Shown here: positions 16,132 through 25,982 of the stretch, piece after piece | Layout of the letters: the number at the start of each line of letters is the position of its first letter | Numbering within the stretch: the first letter of the stretch is position 1 | Source of the DNA: Actinomadura luteofluorescens | Lineage (GTDB): Bacteria; Actinomycetota; Actinomycetes; Streptosporangiales; Streptosporangiaceae | NCBI RefSeq assembly: GCF_013409365.1 | Contig: NZ_JACCBA010000001.1 | Location: forward strand, 6,572,001 to 6,636,000 | Reading direction: 5' to 3' | DNA: 64,000 nucleotides | The notes under the pieces: generated by a model | The model's database searches: none | What the model saw: the letters and a program-made list of their open reading frames with translations, nothing else | What the model was told of the DNA's origin: nothing | Position numbers and translations under genes: made by a program

Positions 16132-17856
16132 GTGGCGGAGGAACTGCTGCGTCTGCGGGTGGCCGACGACGAGGGGATCTTCGCCCTCCGCCAGGCCGGG
16201 CGGCACGTCGCCGCGGCGGTCCGCCTGGACCTCCAGGACCAGGTGCGGGTCGCCACCGCGCTCAGCGAGATCGGCCGGGAGCTGGCGGCCCACGCGGGCA
16301 CGGTCGCGGTGGCCTTCCTCCTCGACCGGCGGCCGGCGCCGCGGCTGCTGGTCGAGATGGAGTACGCGCCCGCGCGGGACGCTCGCCGGCCGAAGGAGGG
16401 CGACGCCGCGGCCGCGCGCCTCATGGACCTGCTGGAGGAGACGGGCACGGAGGCGCGGCGGACCGTCCGGCTCGCGAAGGCCCTGCCCGCGGACGTCGCC
16501 GACGTGGCCGGCGCGACCCTCGCCGACCTGCGCGCCCGGCTGGGACGGCTGCAACCCGCCACCGCCCTGGAGGAGCTGCGGACACAGAACGCCGAGCTGG
16601 TCGAGGCGCTGGAGGACGTCCGGCGGCAGCGCGAGGAGCTCCGCAGGCTCAACACCGAGCTGGAGGAGACCAACCAGGGCGTGATGGCCCTCTACAACGA
16701 GCTGTCCTCCGAGCTGGAGGAGACCAACCGGGGGGTGGTGGCGCTGTACGCCGAACTGGAGGAGAAGTCCGACCAGCTCCGCGAGGCGGGCGAGGCCAAG
16801 AACCGCTTCTGGGCCAACATCAGCCACGAGCTGCGCACGCCCGTCCACGGTGTCATCGGGCTCACCCGGCTGCTGCTCGACCCCGCCGCCGAACCCCTCA
16901 CCGAGGAGCAGCGGCACCAGGTCTCGCTGGTCGCCGGCGCCAGCGACACCCTGCTCTCCCTGGTGAACGAGCTGCTGGACATGGCCAAGGCCGAGCAGGG
17001 CCGGCTCGCGCCGCGCCGCACGTTCGTCGAGGTGTCCTCGATGCTGCGGCAGCTGGCGGACCTGATGACGCCCATGGCCGAGCAGTCCGGGGTGCGTCTC
17101 CGGTTCGACGCCGCCGAGGCGGGCGCCCTCATCCTCGTCACCGACGAGGTGATGCTGACCCGCATCCTGCGCAACCTGGTGGCCAACGGGCTCAAGTTCA
17201 CCGACGAGGGCGAGGTGCGCCTGACGACCCGGCGCACCCCGGACCACCTGGAGTTCGCCGTCGCCGACACCGGGGTGGGCATCCCGCCCGGCGAGCAGGA
17301 GCGCGTGTTCGAGGAGTTCTACCAGGTGCCGGGCGGCAGGCCGGGAGGAACCGGGCTCGGGCTGACCTACTCCCGCCGCCTCGCCCACGCCCTCGGCGGC
17401 GACCTGTCGCTGGAGAGCGAGGTCGGCGCGGGCACGACGGTGACGCTGCGCCTGCCCGCGTACCGGAGCCTGGCCGAACTCGGCCTCACGCACGTGCTCG
17501 TCGCCGACGCGCACGACGCCGGGCGCGGGGTCCTGCGCGACGTGCTCGGCGACGTCGCCGAACGCGTCAGCGAGGCCGGCGATCCGCAGACCGTCCGCGA
17601 CCTGGCGGCCGCCGCCGACCCGCCCGAGCTGATCCTGCTCGGTTCCGGCGTCTCTCCCGCCGACGCGGTCGGCGGGCCGGACGGACCGCCCCCGGGGACC
17701 GCCGTCGTGCTGATCGCCCCGTCGGACGCGGCCGTCTCGGACGAGACGCGGCCGGAGCGCGTGGACGCCGTCCTCGACCAGGCCCAGCTCGCACCGGTCA
17801 TGCTCGCCGACGCGGTGGCGCGGGCGCGGGCCCGGCGGACGGCGCGGACGCCGTGA
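16132..17856 (+). CDS. Sensor histidine kinase with pseudo-receiver tail
   Basis: 574 aa, soluble (no membrane segment). Residues 1-130 are a GHKL-like region; 145-220 form a coiled coil with repeated ELEETNQGV/ELEETNRGV units. HisKA follows with the phospho-accepting His in FWANISHELRTP (about 228-238), then the HATPase N, G1 and G2 boxes (NLVANGLKF, DTGVGIP, GGTGLGLTYSRRLA). The C-terminal 110 residues fold like a receiver, but the phosphoacceptor position reads LILLGSG, with Gly for Asp, so it is probably a pseudo-receiver. The GTG start is 5 bases after the previous gene; the end overlaps the response regulator. It likely feeds a second input into the stressosome module. Confidence 0.87.
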   Translation: MAEELLRLRVADDEGIFALRQAGRHVAAAVRLDLQDQVRVATALSEIGRELAAHAGTVAVAFLLDRRPAPRLLVEMEYAPARDARRPKEGDAAAARLMDLLEETGTEARRTVRLAKALPADVADVAGATLADLRARLGRLQPATALEELRTQNAELVEALEDVRRQREELRRLNTELEETNQGVMALYNELSSELEETNRGVVALYAELEEKSDQLREAGEAKNRFWANISHELRTPVHGVIGLTRLLLDPAAEPLTEEQRHQVSLVAGASDTLLSLVNELLDMAKAEQGRLAPRRTFVEVSSMLRQLADLMTPMAEQSGVRLRFDAAEAGALILVTDEVMLTRILRNLVANGLKFTDEGEVRLTTRRTPDHLEFAVADTGVGIPPGEQERVFEEFYQVPGGRPGGTGLGLTYSRRLAHALGGDLSLESEVGAGTTVTLRLPAYRSLAELGLTHVLVADAHDAGRGVLRDVLGDVAERVSEAGDPQTVRDLAAAADPPELILLGSGVSPADAVGGPDGPPPGTAVVLIAPSDAAVSDETRPERVDAVLDQAQLAPVMLADAVARARARRTARTP

Positions 17857-19433
17857 CCGACGCGATACCGACCGCGACCACCCTGGTCGTCGACGACAAC
17901 GAGACCAAGCGCTACATCATCGGCAGCTGGCTGCGCCGCGCCGGGCACACCGTCGTGGAGGCCGCCACCGCCGCCCAGTGCTGGGAACGGCTCGCCGAGC
18001 ACCAGGTCGACCTGGTCGTCCTGGACGTCCAGCTGCCCGACGCGAACGGCATGGAGGTCTGCGAGCAGATCAAGGCCGCCCCCGCCACGGCGTCGCTGCC
18101 CGTCGTCCACATCTCCGCCGCGGCCGTCGAGGTCACCGACCGCACCAGCGGGCTGCGGCGCGGCGCCGACGCCTACATGACCGACCCCATCGACCCGGGT
18201 GAGTTCATCGCCACCGCCGAGGCGGTCCTGCGCTACTACCAGGCCCGGCGCCGGGCCGAGCGGATCGCCGAGCGGATGGCGGCCTTCACCCGCACCTCGC
18301 TGGCCATCAACGCCGCCACGACCTTCGACGGGCTCGCGGCGGTGGCGGCGCGCGGCGCCCTCGACATCTTCTCGGTGCCCTCGGCGGTGTACATCCTCCC
18401 CCCGGACGGCCAGGTGAGAAGGACCGTCCACCTGGGCGGCGAGCCGTGGAACCGGCCGTGCCCTCCCGAGGTGCCCGCGCGGCTCGCCGCGACGACCGGC
18501 CTCGGCGACGACACCGGCACCCGCGTCGCCGCCGTGCCGGAGGCGCGATGGCGGGAGCTGCTGCCCGACAGCGAACCCAGGGGCGACGTCCTGCTGGTCA
18601 CCTCGCGGGCCAAGCGCGGCCGTCCCGCGATCGGCGTGGCGATCGAGGCCGTCGGCGCGTCCGACGAGGACGCCACCCACCTCCTGCGCCAGCTGGGGCA
18701 GGCGGTGGCGCTGGCGATGGAGGCGCTGCGCTCCTACACCGAGGAGCACCTGATCTCCCTGACGCTCCAGCGCAGCCTGCTGCCCGCCGTCCACCCCGCC
18801 ATGCCGGGCTGGGCGTTCAGCGTCCGCTACGAGCCGGCCAGCGACCAGGCCGAGGTGGGCGGCGACTTCTACGAGGTCATCGACCGCGGCGAGGACGTCC
18901 TGGTGGCCATCGGCGACGTGCAGGGGCACTCCCTGCACGCGGCGACCGTCATGGCGGAACTGCGGCACGCGATGCGCGCCTTCGCCGCGGAGGGCCATGA
19001 CATCGCCGGCATCCTCAGGCTGCTCAACAACGTGATGCAGCGCTACCACGACGACCAGACCGCCACGATGTGCCTGATGTCCCTGGACCCGCGCACGGGA
19101 CGGCTCCAGGTCGCCAACGCGGGCCACCTCCCGCCCCTGCACGTCGCCGGGGGAAGGGCCGAGTACGGCGGCAGGGGCGGCCTGCTCCTCGGCTTCCCCG
19201 CCGAGCGGCTCGGCCTGGAGGAGACGAGCGTCCCGCCGGGCGGCGCCGTCGTCCTCATCACCGACGGCCTGATCGAGGACCGCACCGTCCCCCTGAGCGA
19301 CAACCTCGAACGCCTCAGGACCCTCGCCGCGGACGTGGACGAGGACCTGGAGGCCTTCAGCGACCGCGTCATCGCCGAGTTCGGCCCCCGCGAGGACGAC
19401 GTCGCCCTCATCGTCATGCGCCGCGACCCCTGA
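17853..19433 (+). CDS. Response regulator: receiver - GAF - PP2C phosphatase
   Basis: 526 aa. A receiver domain (about 8-130; LVVDDNETKR acidic pocket, phosphoacceptor in LVVLDVQLPD) is followed by a GAF-like sensor (about 145-290). A C-terminal SpoIIE-type PP2C domain (about 305-525) has all metal motifs (VGGDFYEV, IGDVQGHS, NAGHLPPL, ITDGLIED, EDDVALIV). The conserved receiver lysine is replaced in AYMTDPIDP. It should dephosphorylate an anti-sigma antagonist when phosphorylated by the upstream kinase or bound by RsbT, giving the output of the module. The GTG start overlaps the kinase stop. Confidence 0.88.
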   Translation: MTDAIPTATTLVVDDNETKRYIIGSWLRRAGHTVVEAATAAQCWERLAEHQVDLVVLDVQLPDANGMEVCEQIKAAPATASLPVVHISAAAVEVTDRTSGLRRGADAYMTDPIDPGEFIATAEAVLRYYQARRRAERIAERMAAFTRTSLAINAATTFDGLAAVAARGALDIFSVPSAVYILPPDGQVRRTVHLGGEPWNRPCPPEVPARLAATTGLGDDTGTRVAAVPEARWRELLPDSEPRGDVLLVTSRAKRGRPAIGVAIEAVGASDEDATHLLRQLGQAVALAMEALRSYTEEHLISLTLQRSLLPAVHPAMPGWAFSVRYEPASDQAEVGGDFYEVIDRGEDVLVAIGDVQGHSLHAATVMAELRHAMRAFAAEGHDIAGILRLLNNVMQRYHDDQTATMCLMSLDPRTGRLQVANAGHLPPLHVAGGRAEYGGRGGLLLGFPAERLGLEETSVPPGGAVVLITDGLIEDRTVPLSDNLERLRTLAADVDEDLEAFSDRVIAEFGPREDDVALIVMRRDP

Positions 19434-19434
19434 G

Positions 19435-20763
19435 TCAGGGGAGGGTGTTCTTCCAGATCCGGCCGTCCTTGACGATGACCTTCAGGTGGGCGCCGGGATC
19501 GGCCAGCAGGCCCAGGTCGCGGGTGGGGTCGCCGTCGACGAGGAGCAGGTCGGCCCACGCCCCCTCGGCGATCACTCCCAGGCGGGCGAGGTGCGGGACC
19601 CGCCCGTGCGCGGCGACGTCGGCGGGTGTCGGGTTCTGGTAGGGGTCGCGCGGCCCGGCCTCGCGGAACAGCTCGGCGTTGCCGGACGTGGCGATCTTCA
19701 GCGCCGCCAGGGCCCCGCCCGCCGGCCCGGCCGTCCGGGCGAGCATCGCGCTCTGCCGGGCGCTGCGGGCCGGGTCCAGCATCAGGTCGGTGCCGAACGC
19801 GACGCGCACGCCGTGCTTCAGAGCCCAGGCGAAGACGCGCTCCGTCCCCGCGCACACCCGCCGGTTCTTCTCGGCCGACGCCGGATCCGGGTAGGAGTGG
19901 TCGCTCTCGGCGAAGGGCTGGGTGCTGAGCCAGACGCCCTCGCCGGCCATGAAGGCGAGGTCGTCCTCCGCCGCCAGATGCCCGTGCTCGATCACCTTGA
20001 CCCCCGCCTCGACCGCCCGGCGGATCCCGGCACCGGTGTAGACGTGCACGGCGACGTAGGTGCCCCAGTCGGCCGCCGCCCGCACCCCGGCGCGCAGCTC
20101 GCCGGTGGTGTACTGCAGGACGTCCAGGTGGTCGTAGGCGGACGCCACCCCGCCGCCCGCCATCATCTTGATCTGCGAGGCGCCCTTCCGCAGCTGCTCG
20201 CGCACGCCCGCGAGGACCTGCGAGGGGCCGTCGGCGATCCGCATGAGCCCCAGCCGCTCCGCGCGCGTGGCCGCCCCGCCCAGCGCGGTCGGCACGTCGT
20301 ACACCATGCCGAAGTCGCCGTGCCCGCCGGTCTGGGACAGGCCCGCGTGGCTCGGGTAGATGCGCGGGCCGGGCAGCGCGCCCGCGTCGATCATCCGCTT
20401 GAGGTCGCCGGTGTCGCCGGCCATGTCGCGCACGGTCGTGAACCCGCGCATCAGCATCGCCCGGGCCTCGGCCGCGGCCCTGAGGTGACCGGCGCCGGCG
20501 CCGCCGAGCATCAGCTCGGCCTGCGTGGCCCCGGCCAGGACGAGGTGGACATGGGCGTCGCTGAGCCCGGGGATGAGCGTGCCTCCGCGCCCGTCGACGA
20601 CCGTGCCGCCCGCGCCGCCCGCGGGCGGGTCCCCGTCGCCCACGGTCTTGATCTTCGTGCCCTCGACCACCACGTGCCCGGCGCGGATCCGGTCGCTCAT
20701 CCCGTCGAAGATCCGCACATCGCGGATCACGATCGTCCCGGTGTCGCTCCCCTGATCCTCCAC
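19435..20763 (-). CDS. Metal-dependent amidohydrolase (imidazolonepropionase/prolidase-like)
   Basis: About 442 aa amidohydrolase-superfamily barrel. The HxH metal motif is in GLSDAHVHL, the probable carbamylated Lys in SQIKMMAGGGV, then His in VAVHVYTGAG, His in VIEHGHLA and the catalytic Asp in VAFGTDLML. Such enzymes cleave cyclic amides or Xaa-Pro/ochratoxin-type amide bonds; the substrate is not evident. GTG 20763 is used because upstream in-frame sequence is Arg-rich and not family-like. It ends head-to-tail against the receiver-PP2C gene and is divergent from the urea transporter. Confidence 0.82.
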   Translation of the reverse strand: MEDQGSDTGTIVIRDVRIFDGMSDRIRAGHVVVEGTKIKTVGDGDPPAGGAGGTVVDGRGGTLIPGLSDAHVHLVLAGATQAELMLGGAGAGHLRAAAEARAMLMRGFTTVRDMAGDTGDLKRMIDAGALPGPRIYPSHAGLSQTGGHGDFGMVYDVPTALGGAATRAERLGLMRIADGPSQVLAGVREQLRKGASQIKMMAGGGVASAYDHLDVLQYTTGELRAGVRAAADWGTYVAVHVYTGAGIRRAVEAGVKVIEHGHLAAEDDLAFMAGEGVWLSTQPFAESDHSYPDPASAEKNRRVCAGTERVFAWALKHGVRVAFGTDLMLDPARSARQSAMLARTAGPAGGALAALKIATSGNAELFREAGPRDPYQNPTPADVAAHGRVPHLARLGVIAEGAWADLLLVDGDPTRDLGLLADPGAHLKVIVKDGRIWKNTLP

Positions 20764-20958
20764 GCGGGTGTCCTGCCCGCCCGGCGTCCGGCGAGAGGGC
20801 GATCGCCAAGGGATTGCGAAGCCTTGCCGTGCCCGTGAAGCCCGGCGGCCGGCGTCGCGGCGCGCCGGTCGTTGACCCAAAGCGTGACGTCTCTTGGGCT
20901 AGTTGATCGAGGCGGCGGGCATCAGGCCGGGCGTACGAGATTTCCATCCCGCGATCAC

Positions 20959-21978
20959 ATGGCGGCGTTCCCAGGGAGTTGGCCTTTGTCCTCGGCAAAC
21001 GCGCCGCCGAATACGCCGGATTCGCCGGAACCGGCGGAAAGTCCGGAACGGCGGCGGGGGATCGACCATCTGCTCACCGTCCCGAGAGGGATCGCGCAGG
21101 TCGAATTCCAGCCGAACTACTGGACCGGACTGGTCTTCCTCGTGGCGCTGTTCGTGGGCGGGTGGCAGTTCGGCGTCTTCGGGCTGCTGGGGACGGTGGC
21201 CGCCACGCTCACCGCCTACCTGTTCGGCGTCTCCTGGCGGGACCGCATCTCGCCGGGGCTGGAGGGCTTCTGCGGCACGCTGATCGGCGTCAGCCTGGTG
21301 CTCTATCTGGACGCCCGGTGGATGACGGCCGCGCTCGTCGTCGGCGGCGCGATCGCCGGCAGCGTGCTGACCTCGGCGCTGAGGATGGTCCTCGCCCCGT
21401 ACGACCTGCCCACGTTCACCGCGCCCTTCTGCGTGATCACCTCCGTCATGGTGATCGGCGGGCCGTCCTTCGGCCGGGTGTGGGCGGAGCACGCGGGCTC
21501 GGCCCCGCCGTCGGAGTCCGCCCCGGGCACGGCGATGACCTGGACCTACTTCTGGAAGGGCACCTTCAACGGGGTCGGCCAGGTGTTCTTCCAGAACAAG
21601 TGGTACGTCGGACTGATCTTCCTGGCCGGGCTGGTGATCGCCGGCTGGGTCACCGGGCTGGTGGCCCTGGTCTCCAGCCTGATCGGCCTGCTCACCGGCT
21701 GGGCGCTGGGGGCGCAGGCCGCGGATCTCGGGGCCGGCCTGTACGGCTACAACTCCGTGCTGACCGGGCTCGCGCTGTTCGGAACCTTCGTCGCGGTCAC
21801 CTCGGTGAGCGCCGTCTACGCCGTGATCGGCACGGTGGCGGCGGCGGGCCTGACGGCCGGCGTCGGCACCCTGTTCGAGGTGGTCGGAGGCCACACCCTC
21901 ACCTGGCCTTTCGTGCTGGTGACCTGGGTTTTCCTCGCCGCCGTCCCGATGTTCAACAAGATCGAGCGCGCTGGGTGA
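20959..21978 (+). CDS. Urea transporter (UT family)
   Basis: About 339 aa integral membrane protein with a duplicated five-helix topology, as in bacterial and animal UT channels. Family motifs include ISPGLEGFCGTLIGVSL in the first half and LGAGLYGYNSVLTGLALFGTF in the second, the LxxTLPF-equivalent being LPTFTAPFC. It lets urea enter the cell for the urease encoded directly downstream. ATG 20959 is shown; TTG 20986 with AGGGAG upstream is a credible alternative, because the first 40 residues are polar and Pro-rich. Confidence 0.88.
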   Translation: MAAFPGSWPLSSANAPPNTPDSPEPAESPERRRGIDHLLTVPRGIAQVEFQPNYWTGLVFLVALFVGGWQFGVFGLLGTVAATLTAYLFGVSWRDRISPGLEGFCGTLIGVSLVLYLDARWMTAALVVGGAIAGSVLTSALRMVLAPYDLPTFTAPFCVITSVMVIGGPSFGRVWAEHAGSAPPSESAPGTAMTWTYFWKGTFNGVGQVFFQNKWYVGLIFLAGLVIAGWVTGLVALVSSLIGLLTGWALGAQAADLGAGLYGYNSVLTGLALFGTFVAVTSVSAVYAVIGTVAAAGLTAGVGTLFEVVGGHTLTWPFVLVTWVFLAAVPMFNKIERAG

Positions 21979-22012
21979 CCGCCGGTGGCGGCCGGGCGCG
22001 GAAAGGACACCG

Positions 22013-22321
22013 ATGAACCTCACCCCGCGGGAGATGGACAAGCTGGTCCTCTTCACCGCCGCCCAGATGGCGCAGCAGCGCCGGGACAGGGGCCTGAAGC
22101 TGAACTACGCCGAGACGGTGGCGCTGATCTGCTCGGCGATCGTGGAGGCGGCCCGGGACGGCAGGACCGTCGCCGAGTGCATGGAGCTCGGCAAGCAGAT
22201 CGTCGGGCCCGGCGACGTGCTGCCCGGTGTGCGCGCGATGCTGAAGCTGATCCAGGTCGAGGCCGCCTTCGACGACGGCACGAAGCTGGTCTCCTGCCAC
22301 GACCCGGTCGGCGGCAAGTAG
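22013..22321 (+). CDS. ureA: Urease subunit gamma
   Basis: 102 aa, full length for the small structural urease subunit. The N-terminal LTPREMDKLVLFTAAQMAQQRRDRGLKLNYAE signature is clear. ATG has a GGAAAGGA site. It begins the urease gene run, which is unusual in that the next gene is not ureB but a CbiX-like protein. Confidence 0.97.
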   Translation: MNLTPREMDKLVLFTAAQMAQQRRDRGLKLNYAETVALICSAIVEAARDGRTVAECMELGKQIVGPGDVLPGVRAMLKLIQVEAAFDDGTKLVSCHDPVGGK

Positions 22322-23103
22322 TGTCCGGAGGCCGGCGGGTCGTCCTGGTCGGCGGGCACGAGAGCCGGCAGGGCCGGTGCCTTCCGGACCTGCTCGGCCC
22401 CGGGGGCCCGCACGTCCACGCCCCGGGGAGTGACCTGCAGTCCGCGCTGCGGACGCGGGACCGGCTCGTGGCGGTGCCGATGACGCTCGGGCGCGACCCG
22501 GACCTGCCGGACGTCACCGCGCAGACCCTGCGCTGGACGGCCCGGGACCGGGCGCCGGGAGACCTGCTGCTGGCCGGGCCGCTGGGCACGACCGGGCACC
22601 TGGTCGGCTGGATCAGGGGCGCGGTGAACAGGGCGCTGCGCGACGGACCGGGGGAGCGGGCGGTCCTGCTGGTGGCGCCCGCCGCCGGGCCCGAGCCGGA
22701 CGCCGAACTGTTCCGGGTGGCGCGGCTGGTGTGGCAGTACACGCCGGTCCGCTGGGTGGAGGTCGCGCTGCCGGGCGGTGAGCCGGACGTGGACGAGGGC
22801 GTCGAGCGCTGCCGGCGGCTGGGGGCGGACGAGGTCGTCCTGGTGCCCGCCTCCTTCGCTCCGGCGCCCCGCCGCGCCGACGCCAGGACCGCGGGCCCGC
22901 TTCTGGGGCCGGCGTCGCTCGGGGCGCTGATCCGCGAACGGGTGGCCGAAGCGGAACGCCGCTGGAGCCGGGACGGCGACGACGGGCTGGCACCCGCCGC
23001 CCACGGCCACGGGCACGGGCACGGCCACGATCATGCTCATCCCCAGGAAATTCCACGTCGGGTGATGGCGGACATGAAAGGGGAGGAATCCCATGTCGGA
23101 TGA
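22321..23103 (+). CDS. CbiX/sirohydrochlorin chelatase-like protein with His-rich tail, within the urease operon
   Basis: About 260 aa, reading from GTG overlapping the ureA stop by one base to a stop 11 bases inside ureB, so it is translationally coupled to both. Two chelatase-like halves are visible: [19 protein letters not shown] near the N-terminus (equivalent to the HGSR motif of CbiX/SirB/CfbA) and the second-half [22 protein letters not shown], then [16 protein letters not shown]. The second active-site His seen in many CbiX proteins is not evident. The C-terminus carries [13 protein letters not shown], a nickel-binding tail like that of UreE, which is absent here. It is probably a nickel metallochaperone or chelatase for urease (inference). 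Confidence 0.8.
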   Translation: MSGGRRVVLVGGHESRQGRCLPDLLGPGGPHVHAPGSDLQSALRTRDRLVAVPMTLGRDPDLPDVTAQTLRWTARDRAPGDLLLAGPLGTTGHLVGWIRGAVNRALRDGPGERAVLLVAPAAGPEPDAELFRVARLVWQYTPVRWVEVALPGGEPDVDEGVERCRRLGADEVVLVPASFAPAPRRADARTAGPLLGPASLGALIRERVAEAERRWSRDGDDGLAPAAHGHGHGHGHDHAHPQEIPRRVMADMKGEESHVG

Positions 23104-23524
23104 CGTGTACATGTACGGCGAGGGCGATATCGAACTGAATGTCGGTCAGCCCAGGGAGACCATCCTGGTGCAGAACACGGGTGACCGCGCGGTCCAGGTC
23201 GGCTCGCACTTCCATTTCTTCGAGACCAACCGGGCGCTGAGGTTCGAGCGTGACAAGGCGTTCGGGAAACGGCTGGACATCCCGTCGGGAACCGCGGTCC
23301 GTTTCGAGCCCGGAGACACCAAGGAGGTGACCCTGGTCGAGTACGGCGGCGGGCTGCGGCTGGTGGGGTTCGGGGGCCTGCTCAACGGCAGCGTCCGGTC
23401 CGAGGAGGCGCACCGCACGGCGCTGCGGCGGATGCACAAGCGCGGCTACCTCGACGAGCCGGTCGAGCCGCCGAAGAAGTCGTCCAGGAAGAGCAAGTCA
23501 GCACGCTCCGGAAAGAAGGGCTGA
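23093..23524 (+). CDS. ureB: Urease subunit beta
   Basis: 143 aa. The conserved core [36 protein letters not shown] and the [17 protein letters not shown] segment define the beta subunit. The C-terminal 25 residues form a Lys/Ser-rich extension beyond the usual length. It overlaps the CbiX-like gene by 11 bases and is followed 6 bases later by ureC. Confidence 0.97.
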   Translation: MSDDVYMYGEGDIELNVGQPRETILVQNTGDRAVQVGSHFHFFETNRALRFERDKAFGKRLDIPSGTAVRFEPGDTKEVTLVEYGGGLRLVGFGGLLNGSVRSEEAHRTALRRMHKRGYLDEPVEPPKKSSRKSKSARSGKKG

Positions 23525-23530
23525 GCCGCC

Positions 23531-25252
23531 ATGGCCACGATGAGCCGTCAGCAGTACGCGTCCATGTACGGCCCGACGGTGGGCGACCGGGTGCGCCTCG
23601 GGGACACCAACCTCGTCGTCGAGGTGGAGAAGGACCACACCGAGGGGCACTACGGGGACGAGGCCCAGTACGGCGGCGGCAAGACCGCCCGCGACGGCAT
23701 GTCGGCCGACCCGGCCTCGGGACGGTCGGTCGCCCTGGACGTCGTCATCACCAACGCGCTGATCCTCGACCCGGTGCTCGGCGTCGTCAAGGGCGACATC
23801 GGCATCAAGGACGGGCGGATCGCCGGGATCGGCAAGTCGGGCAACCCGCACACCCAGAACGGCGTCGACCGGCGCCTCATCATCAGCGCGACGACCGAGG
23901 TGGTCTCCGGCGAGAACTTCATCGCCACGCCCGGCGCGATCGACACCCACGTCCACTTCATCGCCCCCCAGCAGGCCCAGAACGCGCTGAGCAACGGGAT
24001 CACCACCCTGGTCGGCGGCGGCACCGGCCCGGCGGACGGCAGCCGCGGCTGCACCACCACCCCCGGGCCGTGGAACATCTCCCGCATCCTCCAGGCCTAC
24101 GAGGACATCCCGATCAACATCGCCGTCTACGGCAAGGGCAACAGCAGCCTGCCGGGCCCGCTGGAGGAGCAGATCGCCGCCGGCGCCGCCGGGCTGAAGG
24201 TGCACGAGGACTGGGGCTCCACCCCGGCCGTCATCGACTGCGCGCTGTCGGTCGCCGACGAGATGGACATCCAGATCAACATCCACACCGACACCCTGAA
24301 CGAGGCCGGCTTCGTCGAGGACACCATCAACGCGATCAACGGCCGCGCGATCCACACCTACCACTCCGAGGGCGCGGGCGGCGGGCACGCCCCCGACATC
24401 CTGCGGGTGACCGGCGAGCCCAACGTGCTCCCGGCCTCCACGAACCCGACGCTGCCCTACACCGCCAACTCGGTGGACGAGCTGCTGGACATGACGATGG
24501 TCTGCCACCACCTCAGCTACGACGTCCCCGAGGACGTGGCGTTCGCCGACAGCCGGGTCCGCGCCGAGACCATCTCGGCCGAGACGGTGCTGCACGACCT
24601 CGGCGTCATCAGCATCATCGGCTCGGACTCGCAGGCGATGGGCCGGGTGGGGGAGTCGTTCACCCGCGCCTTCCAGGTGGCCCACCACAACAAGGACAAG
24701 AGGGGCGCGCTGCCCGAGGACTCGTCCCGCAACGACAACTTCCGGGTGCTGCGCTATCTGGCCAAGCTGACCATCAACCCGGCCCGCGTCTCCGGGATGG
24801 CGGACACGATCGGGTCGCTGGAGGACGGCAAGCTCGCCGACATCGTGCTGTGGCCGGTCCACTCCTTCGGCGCCAAGCCCTACATGGTGATCAAGGGCGG
24901 CATGGTGAGCTGGGTGCAGATGGGCGACCCGAACGCCTCGCTGCCGACACCGCAGCCGGTCTACTACCGGCCCACCTACGGGGCCTTCGGCCGGGCGCTG
25001 TCGAGCACCTGCGCGACCTTCATGTCCGGCGCCGCGATCGAGGCGGGCGTGCCCGAGCGGCTCGGGCTGGAGCGGCTGATCCGCCCGGTGCGCCAGTGCC
25101 GGACCGTCGACAAGCGCCACATGCTGCGCAACTCGACGCTCGCCGAGATCAAGGTCGATCCGGAGACCTACCGGGTGACCGTGGACGGGGAGCCCGCGCA
25201 CATCGAACCGGCCACGAAGCTGCCGCTGAACCGGCTGTTCTTCCTGGCATGA
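23531..25252 (+). CDS. ureC: Urease subunit alpha (catalytic)
   Basis: 573 aa, the normal length. Catalytic residues are all present: nickel ligands in DTHVHF, the carbamylated Lys in GLKVHEDWG, His in HTDTLNEAG, the flap Cys and His in [22 protein letters not shown], and Asp in [12 protein letters not shown]. It hydrolyses urea to ammonia and carbamate in the cytoplasm. ATG follows ureB by 6 bases; the end overlaps ureF in ATGA. Confidence 0.98.
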   Translation: MATMSRQQYASMYGPTVGDRVRLGDTNLVVEVEKDHTEGHYGDEAQYGGGKTARDGMSADPASGRSVALDVVITNALILDPVLGVVKGDIGIKDGRIAGIGKSGNPHTQNGVDRRLIISATTEVVSGENFIATPGAIDTHVHFIAPQQAQNALSNGITTLVGGGTGPADGSRGCTTTPGPWNISRILQAYEDIPINIAVYGKGNSSLPGPLEEQIAAGAAGLKVHEDWGSTPAVIDCALSVADEMDIQINIHTDTLNEAGFVEDTINAINGRAIHTYHSEGAGGGHAPDILRVTGEPNVLPASTNPTLPYTANSVDELLDMTMVCHHLSYDVPEDVAFADSRVRAETISAETVLHDLGVISIIGSDSQAMGRVGESFTRAFQVAHHNKDKRGALPEDSSRNDNFRVLRYLAKLTINPARVSGMADTIGSLEDGKLADIVLWPVHSFGAKPYMVIKGGMVSWVQMGDPNASLPTPQPVYYRPTYGAFGRALSSTCATFMSGAAIEAGVPERLGLERLIRPVRQCRTVDKRHMLRNSTLAEIKVDPETYRVTVDGEPAHIEPATKLPLNRLFFLA

Positions 25253-25959
25253 GCGCACGTCCGGGCACCGCGGACCTGGACCCGCTGCTGGCCCAGCTCC
25301 AGCTCACCGACTCCGGCTTCCCGAGCGGGATGTACACGCTGTCGCACGGGCTGGAGGGGTACGTCCAGCTCCGGATCACGGGGCCGGAGAACCTGCGCGA
25401 GCTGCTGACCGACCTGCTGTACAACGCGGTGGGCCCCGCGGACGCGGCCGCCCTGGCACTGGCGCACCGCGCGGCGCGCGAGGGGGACTGGGACGGGCTG
25501 GTCCGCGTCGACCGGCGGCTGCACGCGATCAAGCTCAACCGCGAGCAGCGGAACGCCTCGACCCGGACCGGCCGGCAGGTCCTGGACACGGCGGCCTTCG
25601 CCTTCCCGGTGCCCGAGGCCGCCCGGCTGGCGGAGCTGGTGGCGGACAGGGCCGCACCGGGCAACCACGCGGTGGTGGTGGGCGCGCTCCACGCGGGGCT
25701 CGGCGTCCCGGCGGCGCACGCGGTCGCCGCCGACCTGTACGCGTTCGCCGCGAGCTGGACGGCGGCGGCGGTGCGGCTGGCCCGCACCGACTTCCGCCGC
25801 GCCCAGAGGCTGCTGGGCGAGGTCCGCCCGGACCTCGCACGGGTCGCGCGGGCGGCGCTCGCCGTCCGCGACCCGCGGGAGCTGCACGGCTCGGTGCCCG
25901 TCGCCGACGTCGTCTCGGCCGCGCACGAGCGGGCGGAGGCCCGCCTGTTCGTCACCTGA
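25249..25959 (+). CDS. ureF: Urease accessory protein UreF
   Basis: 236 aa, all-helical. The family signature [23 protein letters not shown] is at the N-terminus, with [23 protein letters not shown] in the middle. UreF bridges UreD-bound apo-urease and UreG during nickel insertion. ATGA overlap with ureC and 23 bases to ureG. Confidence 0.95.
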   Translation: MSARPGTADLDPLLAQLQLTDSGFPSGMYTLSHGLEGYVQLRITGPENLRELLTDLLYNAVGPADAAALALAHRAAREGDWDGLVRVDRRLHAIKLNREQRNASTRTGRQVLDTAAFAFPVPEAARLAELVADRAAPGNHAVVVGALHAGLGVPAAHAVAADLYAFAASWTAAAVRLARTDFRRAQRLLGEVRPDLARVARAALAVRDPRELHGSVPVADVVSAAHERAEARLFVT

Positions 25960-25982
25960 TCCGTTGACACGAAGGAGCCGGG

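Noticed and set aside
20876..20898. Inverted repeat CCCAA ... TTGGG around GACGTC before the urea transporter
   Set aside because: The outer arms and the inner GACGTC have different centres and only 5 bp pair; too weak for an operator call.
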